This document shows positions 15,017-22,689 of a DNA stretch of 64,000 bases, piece after piece. The notes below the pieces were generated by a model. That model saw nothing but the letters and a program-made list of their open reading frames with translations, did not search any database and was not told where the DNA came from. A program made the position numbers and the translations under genes. Numbering within the stretch: position 1 is the stretch's first letter; every line of letters starts with the position of its first letter. This DNA comes from Lederbergia citri (GTDB lineage: Bacteria > Bacillota > Bacilli > Bacillales > Bacillaceae_C): contig NZ_JAGYPG010000001.1 in the NCBI RefSeq assembly GCF_018343625.1, forward strand, positions 230,342 to 294,341, in the 5' to 3' direction.

Positions 15017-15700
15017 TTATAAACCTATTAGGTCATCTAATTTTTCAACAGCTTCTTTTTGCATTGTAGGTAAAACGTGACTATAAATATCCAGAGTAGT
15101 ACCTACCTTACTGCTTAAACGTTCAGAAATAACTTTGGTATTAATCCCTTGTGATAATAGAAGAGTTGCGTGTGTATGTCTAAGTTCATGCAATCTAATT
15201 TAAGGTATATTTGCTTTTTCTATGAGTTTATTAAAAACTCTGTTCCTTAGGTTGGAAACAGTTATTGGCGTGCCAGAAAACAAGGTCTTGGTCTTGATAA
15301 CCACTTACCTTGAATAAGTTTTTCCTCCGCCATTAGAGCTTTGTGAGATTTGAGTACTTAAATAGTCGAATCAGATAATTGAATGGTTCTATTACTTGTT
15401 TTTGTTTTAGCACCATTATTTCTCTTTTGCTTTGTGTTAAATTTTGATTTATTGATAGTCTTTTAATTTTTAAAATCCGTCCTACGTAATGCTAATAATT
15501 CACCTTTTCTCATTCCTGTCATTAAAGCTAAAAAAAGAACTCAAATAATCTATCCTCTTTTGCATTCTTTAAAAAACGATTTACTTCTTCTTCATTCCAT
15601 ACATTTATTTCTCGTTTATTTTCTTTTGAAAGTGTTGCTTTTTTTGCTACATTTTTCTTTATTAATTCAATATTAAACAGTAATACGTTAGCAAAATACA
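15017..15700 (-). pseudogene. Decayed phage-type tyrosine integrase
   Basis: Read on the minus strand, the 3' part gives a continuous integrase C-terminus: IRLHELRHTHATLLLSQGI with the H-x-x-R-H box, then VISERLSSKVGTTLDIYSHVL with the tyrosine, ending at TAA 15017-15019. A TAA at 15200-15202 interrupts the frame directly before the box. The region upstream (FSGTPITVSNLRNRVF) is in the same frame, while the N-terminal part (NVWNEEEVNRFLKNAKEDRL, near 15540-15600) is in another. The gene has at least one stop and frameshifts. Its 3' end lies only 90 bases from tRNA scar 1, the usual place for an integrase next to its att site. Confidence 0.8.
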
Positions 15701-15865
15701 TAGATGTCATTAGAAGGATCGGATAATTGTTACAGGAAAAAATTACCAATAGTTCTCGATTATGTCTATATTTGTCGCGGGGAAAATATATTCATACAGT
15801 TAGTCATGGTCTATAATTCTTATTAGAGATATTTTTTCCCAAAAAAGAATAAAGGAGGTGTTTGG

Positions 15866-16102
15866 ATGAAAAAACTTTTGGCTGGTTTGATGCTGTCTGC
15901 GTTAATGCTGGCGTTTGGGGGTTCTGCATTTGCTGCTGAAAGTAGTGGTTGTAAGGGTTTTGGTCAAGGAACTGCTCTCTTAGCACAATCCGCAAAAGAA
16001 GATGGTGGGAATTTCGGACAAAATATTTCTTCTTTTACACCTGGTACTATTGATGATGGAGTTCATTTTTTCCATTCCTTTCAATGTGAGCGCCCTAAAT
16101 AG
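15866..16102 (+). CDS. Small secreted protein, 78 aa
   Basis: ATG 15866 follows AAAGGAGGTG. Residues 1-24 are a textbook Sec signal peptide (MKKLLAGLMLSALMLAFGG with AFA before the cut), leaving a mature peptide of about 54 residues with two cysteines (SSGCKGFGQG near its start and FQCERP at the end), so a disulfide is possible. Gly/Ser/Phe content is high. I do not recognise the family; a secreted bacteriocin-like or envelope peptide are possibilities only. Upstream is CATACAGT at 15793-15800, a good sigma-E -10, but no well-spaced -35; a sigma-A-like TATAAT lies at 15822. Confidence 0.6.
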   Translation: MKKLLAGLMLSALMLAFGGSAFAAESSGCKGFGQGTALLAQSAKEDGGNFGQNISSFTPGTIDDGVHFFHSFQCERPK

Positions 16103-16626
16103 TCACAGCAAGCAATATGAGTGCTGCAAATTTCTATCCACCCAATTTCCAACTTCTCATTTTCTTATCCTCTAATTTGGATAGGGCTTTATAGGTCAGC
16201 CTTATATTTCTGCATGCTCAATAGTTGAGTTCAGATTCATATTTTCCAGCATTTCAAAAACACCATGCCCATACTTGGTTATCCCATAGTTTTGCATCAT
16301 GAAGTTTTCTAACAGCGGGATGACCTGTTATAATTGTATCTGCACATCTTTGTTTCCAAAGACAATTTTTAATGCCACTCATATATATCTATAGCTGTCA
16401 GAAGTATCGCCAGCATGAATTTGGTAAAAGTAATTACCCAATAAGCCTGTACTTACTGAGAGATGGTTATTTTTTATGGCATGAAATTGGCATGAAACAC
16501 TAAATGATTTAAGAACACTAAAGATAAAGCTAGAATACAAAAAAGTTTGCAATTCCTTAATATATAAGGTTTTACAGGCATTATCGTTAACTAGAGATGA
16601 CAGCAAGTTATTTGTTTTTTCACCTT
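16103..16626. other. Gene-poor decayed stretch
   Basis: No intact gene is supported. On the minus strand 16202-16300 a 32-residue frame starts MMQNYGITKYGHGVFEML and has a protein-like composition, and the adjoining bases in a different frame read DTIITGHPAVRKLHDAKLWD; together they look like pieces of one frameshifted gene that I cannot identify. The segment lies between tRNA scars 1 and 2, next to the decayed integrase, and may be the remains of the cargo of that element. Confidence 0.35.
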
Positions 16627-16667
16627 GACAGGATGGGGCGGGGGTTCGAATCCTCTCAGATCACCCA
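16627..16667 (+). repeat. tRNA 3'-end scar 2 (candidate att relic)
   Basis: GACAGGATGGGGCGGGGG, TTCGAAT (16645-16651), CCTCTCAGATCACCCA. It differs from scar 1 by a few substitutions and single-base deletions. A hairpin with a T run follows (16676-16715, arms AGCGTTAATCCTT / AAGGGATTGGCGTT). Scars 1 and 2 would bound a decayed element of about 1.7 kb that contains the integrase relic. Confidence 0.55.
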
Positions 16668-16960
16668 TATTAATGAAGCGTTAATCCTTTATGTAACAAG
16701 GGATTGGCGTTTTTCTATTTTTAAAATGATTGTCATTTTATTTTGAATAATTATTCTTGCACTATCTCATTGCTGAAGGCTCTCCACTCCATTGTTTATT
16801 TACCTTCTTATTCATCCATTAGGTCCAAAATTTTTTTATCGAATCTGGCGTCCCTTTTTTCTTTGCATTTCCTGATTTGAGTGTATGTAAATATCAACTT
16901 TATCCCTATTCTTGCATGTTCAAAACTTACACTACTATTTGAATTAAAGGGAGCAATTGA

Positions 16961-17074
16961 ATGCAACAACAATTATTTGTAATCTTGACGTCCTCTTATT
17001 GCGCATGGTGTCAGCTTTGCTGGTACTACCCCTATTACATATCTAATAACATAACTACTCATTTTCGAAAATAA
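16961..17074 (+). CDS. Cys/Trp/Tyr-rich microprotein, 37 aa
   Basis: ATG 16961 follows AAAGGGAG at 6-7 bases and the frame ends at TAA 17072-17074, three bases before a strong terminator. The product contains SSYCAWCQLCWYYPYY: three cysteines spaced C-x2-C-x2-C within an aromatic stretch. The clear RBS and immediate terminator support a real gene despite its length. It is unknown to me. A small spore coat or membrane peptide or a metal-binding peptide are possible. The surrounding 16716-16960 contains nothing else that I can support. Confidence 0.45.
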   Translation: MQQQLFVILTSSYCAWCQLCWYYPYYISNNITTHFRK

Positions 17075-17077
17075 GCA

Positions 17078-17119
17078 AAGAGCCAAACAAGTATTATCAA
17101 TAGTTTGGCTCTTCCATTT
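17078..17119 (+). terminator. Intrinsic terminator after the microprotein
   Basis: Stem AAGAGCCAAAC / GTTTGGCTCTT, 11 perfect base pairs, followed by CCATTTTTTG. Confidence 0.85.
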
Positions 17120-17245
17120 TTTGTCGTTTATGCAGTTTTATATATATCGTTGAAGAATCCACTTTTTCGGCTTTTGAAGAAGCGCTGATTACCTAAAAAA
17201 TTGGAGTTTTTATGCAGTCTCTATTTTAACAAAGGATGACAAGAA

Positions 17246-17608
17246 CTATCTAGGATACCCGCCATACCCCATACCTTGGCTAGGGAAACCGCCGTAACCC
17301 ATACCTTGGCCAGGGAAACCGCCGTAACCCATACCTTGGCCAGGGAAACCGCCGTAACCCATGCCTTGGCCAGGGAAACCGCCGTAACCCATGCCTTGGC
17401 CAGGGAAACCGCCGTAACCCATGCCTTGGCCAGGGAAACCGCCATAACCCATGCCTTGGCCAGGGAAACCGCCATAACCCATGCCTTGGCCAGGGAAACC
17501 GCCGTAACCCATGCCTTGGCTAGGGAAACCGCCGTAGCCCATACCTTGGCTAGGGAAACCGCTATAGCCCATGCCTTGGCCAGAACTTCCAAAGCTTTGT
17601 CTTTCCAT
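17246..17608 (-). CDS. Gly/Tyr-rich decapeptide-repeat protein, probable spore coat protein
   Basis: ATG 17608 follows AAGGAGGG. After MERQSFGSS the 120-residue protein consists of about eleven copies of the decapeptide GQGMGYGGFP (variants SQ/GQ), encoded by a nearly perfect 30-bp tandem repeat at 17265-17595, and ends YGGYPR. Such Gly/Tyr-rich, low-complexity repeats are typical of Bacillus spore coat and exosporium proteins, in which tyrosines can be cross-linked. A sigma-K-type -10 (CATACACTA) lies 31 bases upstream, supporting late mother-cell expression. Near-identity of the repeats implies recent expansion. No homolog is named with confidence. Confidence 0.7.
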   Translation of the reverse strand: MERQSFGSSGQGMGYSGFPSQGMGYGGFPSQGMGYGGFPGQGMGYGGFPGQGMGYGGFPGQGMGYGGFPGQGMGYGGFPGQGMGYGGFPGQGMGYGGFPGQGMGYGGFPSQGMGYGGYPR

Positions 17609-17638
17609 TTTTATATCCCTCCTTAATTCCTTCAAAAG

Positions 17639-17647
17639 TAGTGTATG
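17639..17647 (-). promoter_or_regulatory. Sigma-K-like -10 element
   Basis: CATACACTA on the minus strand fits CATAnnnTA exactly. No well-spaced -35 AC was pinned down, so this is a half match. It would give a leader of about 25 bases. Confidence 0.35.
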
Positions 17648-17733
17648 TGACCATGAACAAAGAGGGATAGGTAATCGCCTATTGTTAATATATTCGAATA
17701 AAATAGAAACATACGCCGACAGGTGTTCTCAAA

Positions 17734-17759
17734 GTTTATGAGAAAGCCTGGCAGGGTAG
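17734..17759 (+). promoter_or_regulatory. Sigma-B-type promoter
   Basis: GTTTAT (17734-17739), 14-base spacer, GGGTAG (17754-17759), close to the GTTTaa-N12-15-GGGwAt consensus of general stress promoters, 45 bases before ATG 17804. Confidence 0.55.
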
Positions 17760-17803
17760 AGGAGAGCGTAAGGCCATAATCCATAGTTAAGGAGGACGAT
17801 ACG

Positions 17804-18511
17804 ATGGCAAAAGATCTGGAAAAGACAGCAGCAGAACAGGCACCTGGCGAAGCCCGCTTGGAATTGGCTGCAATCGCCATGGCTGGCAACAAGAAATTAC
17901 ATGTGAACGGAAGAGAAGAAAGGGAGACTACTAACTTTATTGATTTAGATTCAGTGAAAGGTATCATCGAGGAATGGCCCGCAACGTCCAAGATGGCTGC
18001 AGAAAACACCATTAATTTCTATGGCCCGCCGAATGAAGCAACAGCGAGTTACCTTATCTGGTTTAATAACGGACAGTGGAAACGGACGATCGCATTCCGT
18101 GATGAAGTGCCACATGATTTCCCGGAACCGCATACCGATGTGCTCCAACAATTCATTGATTATCATGTGCCTGCTGACAAAGCGGGACTCGTGGCCCAGT
18201 TGGAAGGCAGTCTAGTGATCGACCGAACGAAAGGCGAAGTATCGGTCCATTGTGATAATGAAGGTGCAAATACTCTTTCCATCAACATGATGCATGATAT
18301 CGTGACAGGCAAAAGAACACCGGAAGAAGCAAGGGAGTTTATCAAACAAGAAATCGTGGAGTATATGATGAACCGTCCGGCGACGTATGCAGAGAAATTC
18401 CAGTTTGATCTGCCTCAGGGCGAACAGTGGGACGTGGATGTCACCATTGTCAATGATGAGGAACTGATGAAGGCTGTCACCGCTAAGCAGAAAGAACTTG
18501 GATTGAATTGA
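17804..18511 (+). CDS. Hypothetical protein, probable stress-induced gene of foreign origin
   Basis: A 235-residue soluble protein with an excellent RBS (AAGGAGGACGATACG). I do not recognise the family. The sequence is acidic, with an Ala/Glu-rich N-terminal helix (EKTAAEQAPGEARLELAA), a central region rich in Asn/Trp and aromatic residues (NTINFYGPPNEATASYLIWF) and a C-terminal helix ending AKQKELGLN. Its base composition is visibly more GC-rich than the flanks, with codons such as GGC, CCG and GCG frequent, which suggests recent transfer. It lies between tRNA scars 2 and 3. The sigma-B-like promoter upstream suggests stress induction. A short stem (CCCACCT / AGGTGGG, 18575-18595) may terminate it. 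Confidence 0.65.
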   Translation: MAKDLEKTAAEQAPGEARLELAAIAMAGNKKLHVNGREERETTNFIDLDSVKGIIEEWPATSKMAAENTINFYGPPNEATASYLIWFNNGQWKRTIAFRDEVPHDFPEPHTDVLQQFIDYHVPADKAGLVAQLEGSLVIDRTKGEVSVHCDNEGANTLSINMMHDIVTGKRTPEEAREFIKQEIVEYMMNRPATYAEKFQFDLPQGEQWDVDVTIVNDEELMKAVTAKQKELGLN

Positions 18512-18980
18512 AAGTACGCGTCCAATACTCTCGATTAGCTACTTCCTTGTATATCTAAATATCATGCAAGAAATCCCACCTCACAACTAGGTGGGCATTA
18601 TTTGACACTTACGTTCCAGAATCTGATCCTTAATGGAATATATGACTAGAATTTTTAAACACCTTTATTGTAAACGTAACAATTTTATTAGTAATATAGC
18701 AACTTTATTGTTAATAAACAGATTAGTCTTCATCTGCTACTTGTTAAACCCAAATACTAAATCTTATTTCTCCATAATACCCCTTTACCCATGGATAAGT
18801 GCCTTCGCGTAAACTTTCGAATATGGAACCTCTATAATATTTTTGATGAAGATTTCACTAAAATTGATCAGATTTTCTAGGACATTGGAAATAACAATTT
18901 CAACTTGCATAAATAATCATCTGAGCCTTGACTTAATGGAATTAATTTATGCAGTATAAAAAAATGGTTTTAGGGAAACT
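18512..18980. other. Non-coding stretch before tRNA scar 3
   Basis: AT-rich, with stop codons in all frames. Apart from the weak stem-loop at 18575-18595 I see no gene or recognisable motif. Confidence 0.4.
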
Positions 18981-19020
18981 ACAGGATGAGGTCGGGTGCT
19001 CGAATCCCTCTCGGATCATT
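18981..19020 (+). repeat. tRNA 3'-end scar 3 (candidate att relic)
   Basis: ACAGGATGAGGTCGGGTG, CTCGAAT, CCCTCTCGGATCATT. The acceptor part (CCCTCTCGGATCAT) is identical to scar 1, while the T loop has C for T. A terminator follows at 19030-19060 (GACATATTCT / AGAATGTGTC plus T run). It probably marks the far end of another insertion. Confidence 0.55.
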
Positions 19021-19029
19021 AAGTAAAAT

Positions 19030-19060
19030 GACATATTCTTTTTTAGAATGTGTCTTTTTT
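19030..19060 (+). terminator. Terminator after tRNA scar 3
   Basis: Stem GACATATTCT / AGAATGTGTC, loop TTTTT, then TTTTTT. Confidence 0.7.
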
Positions 19061-19235
19061 GTTATTTCTTAATGTAGAATCAGAAAATGCAATTGATTTT
19101 TGAAATATATATTTCACTTAAAATGGGCTATTTACATAGACTGAATCTGATATAGATGGGGAAGATTTTCGATATCTGCAACACTGTCTAACATGTCTAA
19201 AGGCATTTCATAGCATATTGAAAGGAGGGGGAAAA

Positions 19236-19517
19236 CTGATAAAAACGAAACAAGGTGACTCAGCGATGCAATCTGAAAAAGAAGCGAACGCTTTAAAAGC
19301 TAAGATAAAACTAGAAAATTTAAGTGCGGGTACAGTTTCAAATTCATCTGGTATTTTTTGCGGAAAAAATATCCAATTGACTTGGATTTCACATGGAACT
19401 ATAAATTCTGGATTCGGAACTTTAGGTGGGCTAAATAATAAAGTAAATAAAAATATGAATGTTGTCTTTGATAATGATCTAATCGATACTCCTACCGATG
19501 CCAAGCATACTATATAG
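19236..19517 (+). CDS. GerPA-like spore protein 1
   Basis: The core is NSSGIFCGKNIQLTWISHGTI followed by NSGFGTLGG and NVVFDNDLID. It follows the GerPA/GerPF plan: a strand with a small-residue turn and G-x-N/D, an aromatic or proline step, a Gly-Asn-Gly loop and a final D-x-D-x-x-D. The cysteine replaces the usual Phe-Gly context. GerP proteins belong to the inner spore coat and are needed for germinants to pass. The start is uncertain: AAAGGAGGGGG precedes an in-frame CTG at 19236 by a few bases, while the first ATG (19266) is too far and a TTG (19218) lies upstream of the RBS. It leads a same-strand group with the GerPC-like gene. Confidence 0.6.
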   Translation: MIKTKQGDSAMQSEKEANALKAKIKLENLSAGTVSNSSGIFCGKNIQLTWISHGTINSGFGTLGGLNNKVNKNMNVVFDNDLIDTPTDAKHTI

Positions 19518-19620
19518 ATCTAGGTATCTATAAAGAATAATTTAATTTAATAAATGAACTCAATTTATCATATTCATAAGGGACGGGTTTTTTGGCAAGG
19601 GGTGTGGGAGGGGAGTATCT

Positions 19621-20298
19621 ATGAATGATGAAGAGAAGTTAAAAAAATTACAAAGTCAGGTTGAAAAACTATCTTCACTTCTTGATAAAATGTCAAAGGA
19701 CGGAGTGGTTTATTTTATAAATATTGAAAAATTGGAATTCCAAGGACCTGTATTGGATGCATTGGAATTTATTTTTGATAAGATAGACGTAAAAGAAGTA
19801 AGCGGGGCCTTAAACTTAGGCAATAATTTCGGAGTAAGCGTGGAAGGTAAAAATAACAAAATAAAGCCGTCCGGCTTAAAAGTTAAAGAAAAAAAGAATA
19901 ATGAGGATGAAAATCCGAAATCAAAAGAAAATTCTAGTAATAACATTAATGTACAAACATATTCTGAGAAGGCAGAAAAAATGGAAAAAAAATTAGAACA
20001 AGTTTTTAAGAAAGCCCCTAAACATAAAAAAACGGGAAAAAGGGTAAAAAATGTTTTGAAAGAAAAAGATGCATTGCATCCATCCAAAGAAAAGGAATCT
20101 AGTGAAGAAAAAAACATTGCAAAAAATCCTCAAACTACTTCCTTGTCAGAAGAAATTTTCGCCAGCTCCGAATCAGTGCTTAAACCTGAGCAATCTCTAG
20201 CTATTTCTAAAAAAGTTTCTGATAAGGATAATATTCCAAAAATTACAATTAACCACAATACCGTTTTAGAGACTGATTCAGCAAGAAAAAAGAAATAA
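19621..20298 (+). CDS. GerPC-like coiled-coil spore protein
   Basis: A 225-residue protein. Residues 4-27 are a coiled coil (EEKLKKLQSQVEKLSSLLDKM), followed by a beta region in which INIEKLEFQGP and KIDVKEVSGALNLGNNFG resemble the 'D-x-L-K-V-E-x-L-x-G-x-L-N-I-G' segment of GerPC. The rest is a lysine- and serine-rich low-complexity tail with repeated KKA/KHKKTGKR basic clusters and a final ARKKK. The basic tail is not typical of GerPC and could bind acidic partners, such as the acidic-tailed GerPA-like protein encoded at 21364. The RBS is GGGAGGGGAG. The GerPC reading rests on the coiled coil and that one segment, plus the GerPA-like neighbours. Confidence 0.55.
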   Translation: MNDEEKLKKLQSQVEKLSSLLDKMSKDGVVYFINIEKLEFQGPVLDALEFIFDKIDVKEVSGALNLGNNFGVSVEGKNNKIKPSGLKVKEKKNNEDENPKSKENSSNNINVQTYSEKAEKMEKKLEQVFKKAPKHKKTGKRVKNVLKEKDALHPSKEKESSEEKNIAKNPQTTSLSEEIFASSESVLKPEQSLAISKKVSDKDNIPKITINHNTVLETDSARKKK

Positions 20299-20394
20299 AT
20301 AAATAGTCATATATAATTCTAATTCAGATTAAACGAGATGGCATAACTATATGAATTGAATAGTTATGCCGAAAATGAGAACCTATCATATAAA

Positions 20395-20898
20395 TTATAT
20401 AATCTCGAATTCACTATAATCTTCGGGACTTTTTTTCAGCATTTGGATTTCCAATATTCCATCTAACATAGTTAACTTTGTTTTCTTTGGTGAAACTTGC
20501 TTTGGTAAAGAGATAGAGAGTGATGGTTTTTCTCTTCCCTCTTCAATTAGTAAAAGTTCATAGCTATTTAACAATATTTTTCTTCTTGTATATGGATCTG
20601 TATTTGAAAATTGAATTCTTACAATTAAAAATTCATGCATTTCAAAAACATGATAATTCATTTCTTTACTTTGGTTGTTCGATGAAGAAAATGTATGATC
20701 TCCTGGCTGTTGTTGAAAGGTAAGATCCGATGGATTATTTTGCATTTCCCCATTTCCTTGAAGCCAATTCATATTATTAGGGAGCGCATTTTTTATTTGT
20801 TCAGATATATAATTTGTAAAAGCATCATTATTAAATGGATTGGTCATCCCTTTAGCCCCAAAATTACGGCTGAAAAATTCCTCTAACATTTTGTCCAC
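20395..20898 (-). CDS. Hsp20/alpha-crystallin-like spore protein (CotP/GerT-like)
   Basis: GTG 20898 is preferred because TAGGGGGATATACC lies just upstream; in-frame ATGs at 20931 and beyond have no RBS. The 167-residue protein has an N-terminal helix (KMLEEFFSRNFG), a Gln/Asn-rich middle and a C-terminal alpha-crystallin-type beta sandwich: YHVFEMHEFLIVRIQF, the LLLIEEGREKPSLSISLPK strand pair, and DGILEIQMLKK as the last strand, with the typical 'L-P-x-x-V/D-G-x-L-x-I' order. Spore-specific relatives include CotM, CotP and B. cereus GerT. It is on the opposite strand inside the gerP-like group, suggesting shared timing. Confidence 0.6.
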   Translation of the reverse strand: MDKMLEEFFSRNFGAKGMTNPFNNDAFTNYISEQIKNALPNNMNWLQGNGEMQNNPSDLTFQQQPGDHTFSSSNNQSKEMNYHVFEMHEFLIVRIQFSNTDPYTRRKILLNSYELLLIEEGREKPSLSISLPKQVSPKKTKLTMLDGILEIQMLKKSPEDYSEFEII

Positions 20899-21058
20899 GG
20901 TATATCCCCCTAGTTCTAACATGCTCATCACTTTATTTTATTCATTTTATTTTATTGGGTTCCAATGAATAATGTAATCTGTCATTGTTATCGATTCACT
21001 TCTTCCCTTGTAAGGGATTCAATTTGCATGTACACAAACATTAAGAGTAATTCATTTT

Positions 21059-21067
21059 CATAGATTA
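21059..21067 (+). promoter_or_regulatory. Sigma-K-like -10 element before the second gerP-like group
   Basis: CATAGATTA fits CATAnnnTA. AACA lies 18 bases upstream as a loosely spaced -35. The distance to the TTG start at 21134 is about 65 bases. Confidence 0.35.
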
Positions 21068-21133
21068 AATATTTGAGAATATATTTATCTATAATTAGTT
21101 TGTTACTCCTTTTATGATTAGGAGGAAGCTGAA

Positions 21134-21352
21134 TTGAAGATTAACTTAAAGAATTTAAATGTAGGAAATATAAACCATTCTTCGGGTGTATTTTCTGGAG
21201 AAAATTTACAAGTTGGTTGGACGTGTTATAAAAATATAAATGAAGGTTTTGGATCAATGTTAGGTAATTACAACAACTCATCAAAAAATAGACATGTTGT
21301 ACAAAAAATGGAATATAAGAATCAAAAAATGGACCTGGAAGAACAAAAATAG
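21134..21352 (+). CDS. GerPA-like spore protein 2
   Basis: TTG 21134 follows TAGGAGGAAGC. The 72-residue protein starts MKINLKNLNVGNINHSSGVF and continues SGENLQVGWTCYKNINEGFGSML, the same module as in the first protein (S-S-G-[IV]-F, then W, then N-x-G-F-G-S). The C-terminal D-N-D-L-[IV]-D motif of the other members is replaced by VVQKMEYKNQKMDL, so the end has drifted. It is the first gene of the right-hand group and is followed after 11 bases by the next member. Confidence 0.65.
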   Translation: MKINLKNLNVGNINHSSGVFSGENLQVGWTCYKNINEGFGSMLGNYNNSSKNRHVVQKMEYKNQKMDLEEQK

Positions 21353-21363
21353 GGGGGGCATAC

Positions 21364-21975
21364 ATGGCTAACAGCTTATCTCCCAATTTTTTTATCAAGA
21401 ACTTTACTATACATGTTGTCGAAAGTGCTTCATGTGTAAATATTGGGAGCAATCACCCAACAGGTTTTACGAGTTTCAAAAAACATAATCAAGGGTTTGG
21501 CTCTGTCAATGGGAGTCATAATACACTTGATGGAATAAAAACTTTATTAAGTGACAAATCACTTTTTGATATGTTCCATAATACGGACGATGAAGACGCA
21601 ATATGGATTAATGAGATAAAGGATTTGGTTTTTTCCAAAGTAGACGCTTATTTGGAAACTGCAGATGTTGTTGAGGAAGAGGGGGACGATGCTTTTATAA
21701 ATATTGATGATGAATTGGAATTTATTGATGAACTTGAAAAGATAGGCATGTATGACGACGAGGAAATAGATAACATCGAATACGAAGAAGAAAACGAACA
21801 TAATGATGAAGAAAATGAGGATATGCGTGAAATGACAGAGGAAGATTTTACAAGCGTTATTAATGATTTAGTTTCTAGAGTTTTAAAGGAAATCATGCCC
21901 AAAGTTAATGTTGGAGTTGCACAAACAGAGAACCTCTCAGAACAACAAATATCAAACAATAATCTAAAAAGCTGA
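21364..21975 (+). CDS. GerPA-like module with a long acidic tail
   Basis: A 203-residue protein. Residues 1-50 carry the module (SASCVNIGSNHPTGF, then KHNQGFGSVNGSHN). The rest is strongly acidic: residues 85-175 include DVVEEEGDDAFINIDDELEF and EEENEHNDEENEDM, with a final helix EEDFTSVINDLVSRVLKEIM. Acidic low-complexity tails are unusual for GerP proteins, which are normally about 70 residues. The tail could bind the basic tail of the GerPC-like protein or cations such as calcium. The RBS is AGGGGGGG. Classification as GerPA-like rests on the N-terminal module. Confidence 0.55.
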   Translation: MANSLSPNFFIKNFTIHVVESASCVNIGSNHPTGFTSFKKHNQGFGSVNGSHNTLDGIKTLLSDKSLFDMFHNTDDEDAIWINEIKDLVFSKVDAYLETADVVEEEGDDAFINIDDELEFIDELEKIGMYDDEEIDNIEYEEENEHNDEENEDMREMTEEDFTSVINDLVSRVLKEIMPKVNVGVAQTENLSEQQISNNNLKS

Positions 21976-22125
21976 AGGATAAATGTGCTGGTTCAACGCA
22001 ATTCTTGAAAATAATGAACGATGAAGATACTTCATTCATACTTTGTTATTAAGAGAACGGGATAATTATTTTACGTTACTAGTCCCAAAGGTCGTAATAA
22101 TAAATAGGATTTAGACAGGGGGCTA

Positions 22126-22644
22126 ATGATGAGTAATAATTTTATCATAAATGGAATAACTGTTCAAAGTGTTGACACGACTTCAGGTATTTTTATTGGA
22201 ATAAATAATGTAAATAATTGGTCATCATTTTCAAAAAATAACAATGGGTTTGGTTCTTTAAATTCTTCGCAGGCTTATCGAAATGTTAATGTAGTATTTG
22301 ATAATGATTTAGTTGATTTTCCTGTAGAAAAAAATTTTTTAAAACATTTACATGCCAATAAAGAAGTAAAAAATGATGAAATATGTGAAATCGATACTGG
22401 GAAAAATGATACTGTAGGACCTGTGAAAAAAAGGCGAGAAATAGGCAAAATAGACGTTGAACAAATAAACGTAAATTCTTTATTTACAAATGCTGCTATT
22501 TCAATTGGGGAGAACATATTAAACTATTGGAGTTCACATGGAAAACATAATGAGTCCAATGGGAAGGCTACAGGTTTGACACAGTATAAGTTAAATACAA
22601 ATATCATTATTGATAATGATGTTGTTGATGCAATTTTTAAATGA
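22126..22644 (+). CDS. Double-module GerPA-like spore protein
   Basis: This 172-residue protein has two GerPA-like modules in tandem. Module 1 (about 1-65) reads TTSGIFIGINNVNNWSSF, NNGFGSLN, NVVFDNDLVD. Module 2 (about 105-170) reads NAAISIGENILNYWSSHGKH and NIIIDNDVVD. A Lys/Asp-rich linker of about 40 residues joins them. The fusion suggests that the family works as dimers or oligomers. The start is ATG 22126 or 22129 after a G-rich RBS. The 150-base gap before it (21976-22125) has no gene. The next gene follows at 46 bases. Confidence 0.65.
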   Translation: MMSNNFIINGITVQSVDTTSGIFIGINNVNNWSSFSKNNNGFGSLNSSQAYRNVNVVFDNDLVDFPVEKNFLKHLHANKEVKNDEICEIDTGKNDTVGPVKKRREIGKIDVEQINVNSLFTNAAISIGENILNYWSSHGKHNESNGKATGLTQYKLNTNIIIDNDVVDAIFK

Positions 22645-22689
22645 AATCGGCAATATTGGCTAAAAAATTTGGGAACTGGGGTGTTTTTC

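Noticed and set aside
16379..16606. Minus-strand 75-codon ORF
   Set aside because: No RBS, poor composition, and it lies in a decayed region; nothing supports translation.
17265..17595. Regular 30-bp repeats considered as a CRISPR array
   Set aside because: The repeats are contiguous with no spacers and encode an in-frame decapeptide; no cas genes are near.
17276..17626. Long plus-strand ORF across the coat-protein repeat
   Set aside because: It lacks a Shine-Dalgarno and is a shadow of the repeat; the minus-strand gene has the RBS and the coat-like composition.
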